DNA of 48,107 nt from Saprospiraceae bacterium. GTDB lineage: Bacteria; Bacteroidota; Bacteroidia; Chitinophagales; Saprospiraceae. This document shows, in pieces, positions 42,259-48,107 of the stretch (the first letter of the stretch is position 1; each line of letters begins with the position of its first letter). The position numbers and the translations under genes were made by a program. A model generated the notes under the pieces. That model did no database searches, was not told where the DNA came from, and worked only from the letters and a program-made list of their open reading frames with translations. Location of the stretch: contig JADZFD010000003.1 in assembly GCA_020850225.1 (NCBI GenBank), positions 1 through 48,107 of the forward strand, read 5' to 3'.

Positions 42259-43959
42259 ATGATGAGAATGATATTAATAATCTTAGTGTTTGGTGTGATG
42301 CTATCAGGTTGTGCCAATATTCAAACGGCAGACATGATCATAAAAAATGCTAATATTTATGCTGTAGATACTACCTACAATGGTGATGCCATAGCCATTA
42401 AAGACGGGAAAATATGGAAAGCTGGTAAATGGGATGAACTCGAATCATTTTCTGATGAAAATACTGAAATAATTGATGCTCAGGGTAATTTTTTAATGCC
42501 TGGATTCATAGAAGGACACGGACATTATGGAGGATTGGGTACCAGCCTTATTAATCTTAATTTTCTAAAATCATCAAGTTGGGAGTCCATTGTAGACGAT
42601 GTATCTGACAAAGTTCAAATGACTCCCAAAGGATCCTGGATTATTGGTCGGGGTTGGCATCAGGAAAAGTGGGATAGTATTCCCAAACCCAATGTATATA
42701 AATATCCGTATCACAATACTCTGAGTGCCGTTTCGCAAGATAATCCGGTAGTTTTGTATCATGCTTCAGGACATGCATTATTTGCCAATCAAAAGGCTAT
42801 GCAGGAGGTTGGTATAACAAGGGAAACCCCCAATCCCGTGGGAGGAGAAATTGTCAGGGATAAGAATGGTGAAGCTATAGGCGTTTTTGAAGAACGAGCT
42901 ATGGACTTGTTTATGCGGAAGTATGCTGATTATCAGGCATCATTAGATAAAAAGGTAGTGGACTCCATATGGCTAAAAGCGATGCATTTGGCAGAGCAGG
43001 ATTGTTTGAGCAAGGGTGTTACCTCATTTCAGGATGCAGGCAGTAAGTTTGTTGACCTGGATAAGTATGAGGAGTTGGCAAAAGACAATGCATTGAAGGT
43101 AAGGCTCTGGGTCATGATGCGCGAGCCACTGAAGGCATTGGAATCGAATGCTTCAAAATATAAAAAGATCAATCTGGGTGGTTATTATTATACCTGCAAT
43201 GCCATCAAAACAGACATTGATGGAGCATTGGGTTCCTATGGTGCCTGGTTGTTAGAGTCATACAACGATAAACCGGGTTTCAAAGGTCAGAATACCACTG
43301 ATATTGCTGAAATAAAAGGTATCGCTGATCTTGCAGTAAAGCTTGATTTACAATTGTGTGTTCATGCGATTGGCGACAGAGGTAATAGGACTGTTTTGGA
43401 TTTATTTGAGGATGAAATGAGAAGACATCCTGAAAAAAAGGATTGGAGATGGCGTATCGAACATGCTCAACACCTGCATCCGGATGATATAATCAGATTT
43501 GGAAAAAGTAAGATAATTGCATCCATGCAAGGCATTCACTGTACATCAGATGCACCTTATGTTATACAGCGATTGGGTGAAAAAAGAGCGAAAGAAGGAG
43601 CATATGCATGGAGAAGCTTGCTGGATTCTGGTGCAGTTGTAACTAACGGAACAGATACACCTATAGAAGACATCAATCCCATTGAGAATTTTTATGCATC
43701 TGTTACCCGAAAAAAACAAGGAGGTGGTGAAGCATTTTTTCCGGAACAGGTGATGACGAGAAAAGAAGCAATTTATACCTATACACTGGCTAATGCCTAC
43801 GCAGCTTTTGAGGAAAATATTAAAGGATCTCTCAAAACTGGAAAATTGGCAGATATGGTTATTCTTTCCAATGATCTTATCCGGTGTGAAGAATCAGAAA
43901 TACTCAATACGCAGGTATTGTACACCATTGTTGGAGGAAAAGTTCAATATAAAAAATGA
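42259..43959 (+). CDS. Amidohydrolase family lipoprotein (YtcJ-like)
   Basis: A 566-aa metal-dependent hydrolase of the amidohydrolase_3/YtcJ group. It has lipobox VMLSGCAN (Cys near 17), so it is membrane-anchored. The metal-binding motif is GFIEGHGHYGGLG; later ligands are seen in VHAIGDRGNR, WRIEHAQHL and NGTDTPIEDINP. The N-terminal MIIKNANIYAVD and the C-terminal GKLADMVILSNDL form the small beta-sandwich. Substrate unknown. Two ATG codons stand in a row at the start. Confidence 0.88.
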   Translation: MMRMILIILVFGVMLSGCANIQTADMIIKNANIYAVDTTYNGDAIAIKDGKIWKAGKWDELESFSDENTEIIDAQGNFLMPGFIEGHGHYGGLGTSLINLNFLKSSSWESIVDDVSDKVQMTPKGSWIIGRGWHQEKWDSIPKPNVYKYPYHNTLSAVSQDNPVVLYHASGHALFANQKAMQEVGITRETPNPVGGEIVRDKNGEAIGVFEERAMDLFMRKYADYQASLDKKVVDSIWLKAMHLAEQDCLSKGVTSFQDAGSKFVDLDKYEELAKDNALKVRLWVMMREPLKALESNASKYKKINLGGYYYTCNAIKTDIDGALGSYGAWLLESYNDKPGFKGQNTTDIAEIKGIADLAVKLDLQLCVHAIGDRGNRTVLDLFEDEMRRHPEKKDWRWRIEHAQHLHPDDIIRFGKSKIIASMQGIHCTSDAPYVIQRLGEKRAKEGAYAWRSLLDSGAVVTNGTDTPIEDINPIENFYASVTRKKQGGGEAFFPEQVMTRKEAIYTYTLANAYAAFEENIKGSLKTGKLADMVILSNDLIRCEESEILNTQVLYTIVGGKVQYKK

Positions 43960-44145
43960 TTATTCCGGGTGTAATGTTGTGTGATTGCATATTTATAATA
44001 CCTTGATTCAAGTCGCAAATGCAACTTTACACAGATGAAATTATAGTTTAGGTATTTGTCGATAAAACTATTTGTTTTCATTTGGAACTTGTATTTATGC
44101 CGTTCTGTTAATATATTTACGTAAATATTAAAAAATGTATTTTAT

Positions 44146-44592
44146 ATGGATTTGGATATTTGGCACATTTGGATTATTGTCGCGATTATACTCTTGATAG
44201 TTGAAATATTTACAGTTGGATTTTTGACAGCTACATTTGCAATTGGTTGTTTTTTAGCTGGTATAATGTCTTTTATGGGCTTTGGAATAAAAATCCAGCT
44301 CCTGTTTTTTTCAGTAGGAACACTTATTGGTTTTTTCGGGGTACGTCCGTTTATGCTTAGATTTGCACACAAAAAGAGTGACCGTATAAAAACGAATGCA
44401 GATGCACTGGTAGGTAAAATTGGTTATGTATCAGAAACGATTGATAACACCAAAAATCAGGGGAGAATCATGGTGGAAGGCGATGACTGGAGAGCAGAAT
44501 CCGATAAAGAGGAAATAATACAAACTGGTAATAAAGTAGAAGTTTTAAAAGTTAATTCCACAATTTTAATTGTTTCACACCTTAAATACTAA
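44146..44592 (+). CDS. NfeD-like membrane protein
   Basis: A 148-aa protein with membrane segments at about 7-25, 30-50 and 54-72 and a soluble C-terminal OB-fold (NADALVGKIGYVSETIDN, GRIMVEGDDWRAES, VEVLKVNSTILIV) as in the short NfeD1b form. NfeD proteins are usually encoded beside SPFH proteins and act with them in membrane microdomains. The partner gene starts 4 bp after its stop. Confidence 0.88.
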   Translation: MDLDIWHIWIIVAIILLIVEIFTVGFLTATFAIGCFLAGIMSFMGFGIKIQLLFFSVGTLIGFFGVRPFMLRFAHKKSDRIKTNADALVGKIGYVSETIDNTKNQGRIMVEGDDWRAESDKEEIIQTGNKVEVLKVNSTILIVSHLKY

Positions 44593-44596
44593 TTCA

Positions 44597-45562
44597 ATGG
44601 GTTTCTCAATCATTTTAACATTCTTTGCAATTTTTATAGTTGTTTTCGCCTTAATGGGTTTTAAAATTGTTCAACAGGCTGAGACAATGGTTATTGAACG
44701 ATTGGGAAAGTATAGCCGTACGCTTCCTTCAGGTATCAATATCATTTGGCCTATTGTTGACAGGCCCAGAGCAACACTTTGGAGAGATGGAGTAGGTGGT
44801 AAGCTTTCTTACAAAAGTACAATAGATTTGCGAGAGACTGTTTTTGAATTTCCAAAACAGAATGTTATAACCAAGGATAATGTAGTAACTGAGATCAATG
44901 CCATTCTGTATTTTCAAATAATAGAACCTGTTAAAGCAGTATATGAAATTTCAAATTTACCCGAAGCAATTGAAAAACTGACTCAAACCACATTGAGAAA
45001 TGTAATCGGTGAACTGGAATTGGATCAGACACTTACTTCAAGAGATACAATCAATGGTAAACTCAGGACAGTACTGGATGAAGCAACACATAAATGGGGT
45101 GTTAAAGTAAGCAGAGTTGAATTGCAGGATATCAATCCACCCAACCATATCCGGGAAGCCATGGAAAAGCAAATGCAGGCAGAAAGATCCAAAAGAGCAA
45201 AAATTCTGGAAGCGGAAGGTTTGAAAGCATCACAGGTATTGGAGGCTGAAGGAATGAAATCTGCTGAGATTGAAAAAGCTGAAGGTGAAAAACAGGCAAG
45301 AATATTACTGGCTGAAGGTGAAGCACAGGCAAGAATCAGAACAGCACAAGGTGAAGCGGAAGCCATACTGAAAATCACTCAAGCTATCTCATCTTCCAAC
45401 GGTGACCCGGTAAATTACCTGATAGCAGTCCGTTATATCGATAAATTGGGCGAAATGGTTAGTGGTAAAGACAATAAAGTAATATATATGCCTTACGAGG
45501 CAACGGGTATATTAAGTTCTATAGGTGGAATCAAAGATCTGTTGAAATCATCTGATAAATAA
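44597..45562 (+). CDS. SPFH/Band 7 membrane protein (stomatin/QmcA-like)
   Basis: A 321-aa SPFH protein with an N-terminal membrane segment (about 3-22), the Band 7 domain (VIERLGKYSRTLPSGINIIWP, VVTEINAILYFQI, LRNVIGELELDQTLTSRDTIN) and a helical tail of alternating AEG/AEGE units (about 200-265). Such proteins oligomerise into membrane scaffolds. An in-frame ATG at 44570 overlaps the NfeD gene, but ATG 44597, after the NfeD stop, gives the usual N-terminus and is chosen. Confidence 0.92.
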   Translation: MGFSIILTFFAIFIVVFALMGFKIVQQAETMVIERLGKYSRTLPSGINIIWPIVDRPRATLWRDGVGGKLSYKSTIDLRETVFEFPKQNVITKDNVVTEINAILYFQIIEPVKAVYEISNLPEAIEKLTQTTLRNVIGELELDQTLTSRDTINGKLRTVLDEATHKWGVKVSRVELQDINPPNHIREAMEKQMQAERSKRAKILEAEGLKASQVLEAEGMKSAEIEKAEGEKQARILLAEGEAQARIRTAQGEAEAILKITQAISSSNGDPVNYLIAVRYIDKLGEMVSGKDNKVIYMPYEATGILSSIGGIKDLLKSSDK

Positions 45563-45845
45563 TTGAATCGAGTTTATATTGATAACAATTAAGTACCCGG
45601 ACTCCAAGGTCAGATGATAAAATTATTGGGATAATGCTGGTCCCTTAATAATAAGTGGTCGTATAAGAGTTTATTTCATGAATATTGACAGAGAATATTA
45701 AAGATTATTATAATGTATTGTTTGTTGTTAAGACAATAGAATATATGTAAGAATTACCAAACATAGACAACTTAAAATCCAACAGATAACCCTTGATTTT
45801 CAAATTATATGAATTCGTAAAGATATTATGATCTGAAAAATCATA
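45563..45845. other. Intergenic region before the sigma-54 regulator gene
   Basis: About 280 bp of AT-rich sequence. I found no open frame of note, no strong hairpin after the SPFH stop, and only the -7 box (listed) near the right edge. Confidence 0.4.
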
Positions 45846-45853
45846 TATCTTTG
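45846..45853 (+). promoter_or_regulatory. -7 box of the sigma-54 regulator gene
   Basis: TATCTTTG matches TAnnTTTG exactly. It overlaps the in-frame TTG (45851), and ATG (45854) follows directly, so neither can be the start codon if this promoter is real. A weak TTATG occupies the -33 region. Confidence 0.5.
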
Positions 45854-45877
45854 ATGCTAATTTCAATTTTAAATGCC

Positions 45878-47227
45878 TTGGCCAAAATATTAATTATAGA
45901 TGATGAAGTAAAGTTGAGTTCACTACTGGCACGAATTATAAGTTTGGAAGGCTTTGAAGTAATCCAGGCGAATGATTTGAAAAGTGGATTTAAAAAATTA
46001 GAACTCAATGATATTGATGTAATGCTATGCGATGTAAAACTTCCTGATGGCAACGGAGTAGATTTTACGGCCAAGGTTAAGGGTGCATTTCCACAAATTG
46101 AAATCATATTATTGACAGCCTATGGCAATATACCAGATGGTGTTCAAGCTATCAAGAATGGTGCATTTGATTACATTACTAAAGGAGACGACAATAACAA
46201 AATAATTCCGCTGATCAACAGAGCAATAGAAAAAGTTACTTTGTCTAAGAGGGTTCAGTTACTTGAAAAACAATTGGGAGAAAAACAATCATTTGATAAG
46301 ATTATTGGAAAATCCAAAGTACTTCAAAAAGCTATAGAATTTGCTAAAAAGGTAGCAGTAACGGATGCAACAGTTCTGCTTACCGGAGAAACAGGAACAG
46401 GAAAAGAAGTTTTTGCGCAAGCCATTCATCAGGAAAGTTTAAGGAACAGGAAGAATTTTGTTGCTATCAATTGTTCTGCTTTCAGTAAAGAATTGTTGGA
46501 AAGTGAAATGTTTGGACATAGAGCTGGTGCTTTTACCGGAGCAACTACAGACAAAAAAGGGCTTTTTGAAGAAGCGCACTCCGGTACTATTTTTCTGGAT
46601 GAAGTAGGTGAGATGAGTTTAGAGCTACAGGCAAAACTATTAAGAGTTTTGGAGTCAGGAGAATATTTGAAAGTAGGAGATAATAAAGTTAATAAAGTGG
46701 ATGTCCGGATTATTGCAGCTACTAACCGTGATTTAATGAATGAAATATCAACTGGACATTTCCGGGAAGATTTATTCTACAGGTTATCTGTATTTCAGAT
46801 TCATCTTCCTCCGTTAAGGGAGAGAGTAGTTGATATTGAGATATTAGTAAAATACTATATTGATATATTCGCTGCCAAAATGGGGAAGAAACCCAAATCA
46901 TATACAAATGCATTTCTGGAAGCACTCAATCAACATGAATGGAAGGGTAATATCAGGGAACTCAGAAATATTATTGAGAGAAGCATGATATTGTCGGAAG
47001 AAGATGCGTTATCTGTTGATATTCTGCCAGTTGAGTTGCAAAAGCATACAAATATTTTTAAAAATGACAGACTCCTATCCGCATTCGACCTGGCAAGTGC
47101 TGAGAAGATTCATATACAGAAGGTTTTGAACTACTCCAATGGAAATAAAACTAAAACTGCGGAATTGCTCAATATAGCTCTGACTACTTTGTACAGAAAA
47201 TTAAATGAGTACGGTATAGAATCATAA
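45878..47227 (+). CDS. Sigma-54-dependent response regulator (NtrC type), kdp-linked
   Basis: An activator with three parts. The receiver domain starts KILIIDDEVKLS, with the phosphorylated Asp in MLCDVKLPDGNG and the conserved Lys in ITKGDD. The AAA+ domain has Walker A GETGTGKE, the sigma-54 contact loop GAFTGA, Walker B GTIFLDEVGEM and the arginine finger region FREDLFYRL. The C-terminal Fis-type helix-turn-helix is GNKTKTAELLNIALTTLYRKLNEYGI. The frame opens at 45851, but homologues start at (M)AKILIIDDE, and a -7 box overlaps the earlier starts, so TTG at 45878 is preferred. It precedes kdp genes, where other bacteria carry KdpE. Confidence 0.92.
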   Translation: MAKILIIDDEVKLSSLLARIISLEGFEVIQANDLKSGFKKLELNDIDVMLCDVKLPDGNGVDFTAKVKGAFPQIEIILLTAYGNIPDGVQAIKNGAFDYITKGDDNNKIIPLINRAIEKVTLSKRVQLLEKQLGEKQSFDKIIGKSKVLQKAIEFAKKVAVTDATVLLTGETGTGKEVFAQAIHQESLRNRKNFVAINCSAFSKELLESEMFGHRAGAFTGATTDKKGLFEEAHSGTIFLDEVGEMSLELQAKLLRVLESGEYLKVGDNKVNKVDVRIIAATNRDLMNEISTGHFREDLFYRLSVFQIHLPPLRERVVDIEILVKYYIDIFAAKMGKKPKSYTNAFLEALNQHEWKGNIRELRNIIERSMILSEEDALSVDILPVELQKHTNIFKNDRLLSAFDLASAEKIHIQKVLNYSNGNKTKTAELLNIALTTLYRKLNEYGIES

Positions 47228-47283
47228 ACTGCTCAGGTTTTAAGTATTTACTCACAGATGTTGCTTTCATGGTCAGGATAGTT

Positions 47284-47327
47284 ACCCTTTCAAAATGCTA
47301 TGACTGACCCTTTCAAAATGATAGGGT
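47284..47327. promoter_or_regulatory. Candidate enhancer (UAS) for the kdp genes
   Basis: ACCCTTTCAAAATG occurs at 47284-47297 and again at 47307-47320, 23 bp apart. The second copy is the left part of a near-perfect dyad: ACCCTTTCA, AAA, TGATAGGGT (47307-47327, one mismatch). The arrangement of two dyads two helical turns apart is usual for NtrC-type regulators. The neighbouring regulator is the likely ligand. Confidence 0.5.
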
Positions 47328-47364
47328 TGTATGTGTCTTAAGTAATATTTATATTTTTATTATA

Positions 47365-47380
47365 TTGACATTCAGTTGCT
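47365..47380 (+). promoter_or_regulatory. Weak sigma-54-like promoter candidate for the kdp leader genes
   Basis: TTGACAT-N4-TTGC matches the consensus TTGGCAC-N4-TTGC in spacing and in the -12 part, but the first G of the essential GG pair is followed by A. A second option, TTGGCAT at 47423, has GG but a poor -12. The first would start near 47391. Confidence 0.3.
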
Positions 47381-47450
47381 TATAGCACGTTTGTGTTAAT
47401 TGGAACTTAGTTTGAATATAGTTTGGCATAACTAAAGTTCTAATTTAAAA

Positions 47451-47735
47451 ATGATAACACATGATAACCGCAACATCTATAAGATGGCGCAACACTTTGC
47501 AGAAGTAACCAAAGCATTTCTGATACGTGGCAATGTTCGTAAGGCTAAGCAATGCATGCAAATTGCTGAAAGATTTTTTATACATGGAAGTAAAGAAATT
47601 CAGTATGCAATTGCAAATGTATATGTATACTCCATATCAAAATTTATGGAAGTACATCATTGTAATATAAAGGCTTTATTTCCTCAAAAGTTACAGAAGG
47701 AATATTACAAACAAATCAACACTTCAGGATTATGA
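47451..47735 (+). CDS. Small helical protein upstream of kdpF
   Basis: A 94-aa helical protein (IYKMAQHFAEVTKAFLIRG, RKAKQCMQIAERFFIHGS, YAIANVYVYSISKFMEVHHC, ending YYKQINTSGL). From memory, similar short proteins sit upstream of kdpF in Bacteroidota kdp operons (I believe the family is DUF7674, not verified). No function is known. A repeat of helix pairs like a TPR could fit. Its stop overlaps the next small frame (TGATG). Confidence 0.75.
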   Translation: MITHDNRNIYKMAQHFAEVTKAFLIRGNVRKAKQCMQIAERFFIHGSKEIQYAIANVYVYSISKFMEVHHCNIKALFPQKLQKEYYKQINTSGL

Positions 47736-47815
47736 TGGCTATAATATTAATCTTACTCGGCATCGCTCTATTTGGGCTATTTTATTACTTAATCCATTTA
47801 TTTGAAAAAATATGA
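47732..47815 (+). CDS. 27-residue membrane peptide
   Basis: An ATG at 47732 overlaps the stop of the 94-aa gene, and the frame ends at 47815, overlapping the kdpF ATG (ATGA). It encodes a single hydrophobic helix (AIILILLGIALFGLFYYLI) with a short charged end, HLFEKI. The tight overlaps on both sides make it a good candidate for a real translated peptide. It resembles KdpF in size but not in sequence; it may be a second small Kdp subunit. Confidence 0.55.
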   Translation: MMAIILILLGIALFGLFYYLIHLFEKI

Positions 47816-47889
47816 CAGTCTTATTTATTATATCGATAGGCGTATTTGGCTATATGTGCTACGTACTTGTAAAACCTGAAAAATTTTAA
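47812..47889 (+). CDS. kdpF: Potassium-transporting ATPase subunit KdpF
   Basis: A 25-aa single-span peptide (MTVLFIISIGVFGYMCYVLV, ending KPEKF). Its size, its hydrophobic span and the YxxYVLxKPEKF ending fit the KdpF peptides of Bacteroidota, which stabilise the KdpABC potassium pump. Its start overlaps the stop of the 27-residue frame. KdpA would be expected next, beyond the repeat and outside the window. Confidence 0.8.
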   Translation: MTVLFIISIGVFGYMCYVLVKPEKF

Positions 47890-47892
47890 AAT

Positions 47893-48107
47893 AGTGAATA
47901 GTGAAAAGTGAATAGTGAAAAGTAAATAGTGAAAAGTAAATAGTGAAATGTAAAAAGTGAAATGTAAAAAGTGAAATGTAAATAGTGAAATGTAAATAGT
48001 GAAATGTAAATAGTGAAATGTAAATAGGGATATGTAAATAGTGAAATGTAAATAGTGAAATGTAAATAGTGAAATGTAAATAGTGAAATGTAAATAGTGA
48101 AATGTAA
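47893..48107. repeat. 14-bp minisatellite running off the right edge
   Basis: About 15 units of the type AGTGAAATGTAAAT, more diverged at the left (AGTGAA, AGTGAAAAGTAAAT) and nearly identical at the right, with one copy changed to AGGGATATGTAAAT. All frames contain stops, so it is noncoding. It starts 4 bp after the kdpF stop and separates kdpF from the expected kdpA. Confidence 0.95.

Noticed and set aside
47893-48107. CRISPR or origin iterons at the right edge
   Set aside because: Units are contiguous 14-mers without spacers, and there is no replication gene nearby; a minisatellite is the simplest reading.
1-48107. Mobile element, prophage or tRNA-linked island
   Set aside because: No transposase, integrase, phage gene, tRNA or terminal repeats were seen; the gene content is ordinary chromosomal.

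Overview
This AT-rich window reads as a chromosomal piece of a Bacteroidota bacterium, probably from the Saprospirales/Chitinophagales side (the order is a low-confidence guess). The phylum call rests on type IX secretion tails (two type A, one type B/CHU_C), TAnnTTTG-type -7 promoter boxes, and Bacteroidota-typical genes (the rpoZ form, DUF4835, DUF6787, and the bamD-rpoZ-coaBC-DUF4835 order). I saw no rRNA, tRNA, CRISPR array, insertion sequence or prophage.

Layout. 0.2-7.8 kb, minus strand: a secreted M1 aminopeptidase, a conserved hypothetical, a CBS-pair protein, a very large PNGase F-like secreted protein with an inserted lectin-like domain, a DUF6787 membrane protein and a BON-LysM protein. 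8.3-16.0 kb, plus: a 2583-residue surface protein made of Ig/PKD/FN3-like repeats with a CHU_C tail, then a perfect 16-bp terminator. 16.2-17.6 kb: a SPOR protein overlapping an SRAP (abasic-site) protein. 17.6-20.0 kb, minus: a methyltransferase and an aminotransferase. 20.2-25.1 kb, minus: a nitrosative/low-oxygen stress group with a hemerythrin-like protein, DUF488, azurin, RIC/ScdA, a group III truncated haemoglobin, a 77-aa unknown, an Rrf2/NsrR-like regulator and a polytopic membrane protein. A 7-copy 9-bp tandem repeat lies in the regulator's upstream region.

25.4-27.5 kb: dodecin, then about 950 bp without a clear gene. That gap holds two look-alike minus-strand units, each with a shared 19-bp sequence at the predicted 5' end followed by a terminator hairpin; one is preceded by a sigma-54-type -24/-12 element. 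A small membrane protein and a secreted thioredoxin-like protein follow. 27.7-36.6 kb, plus: prolyl oligopeptidase and M20 peptidase, trmD, sbcD-sbcC. 36.7-37.1 kb, minus: a cysteine-rich exported protein. 37.4-41.3 kb, plus: bamD-rpoZ-coaBC-DUF4835-purN. 41.5-45.6 kb: a CBM48-like protein with a basic tail, an amidohydrolase lipoprotein, and an NfeD/SPFH pair.

45.9-48.1 kb, plus: the front of a kdp potassium-uptake locus. It has a sigma-54-dependent response regulator in place of KdpE, a 94-aa protein, a 27-aa membrane peptide, kdpF, and a 14-bp minisatellite running off the window where kdpA would be expected. Upstream of the 94-aa gene two 14-bp direct repeats 23 bp apart, one part of a 9-3-9 dyad, precede weak -24/-12 candidates; this looks like an enhancer for the neighbouring regulator. 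The most novel-looking items are the twin short RNA-like units, the kdp control region, and the unknown members of the nitrosative-stress group.
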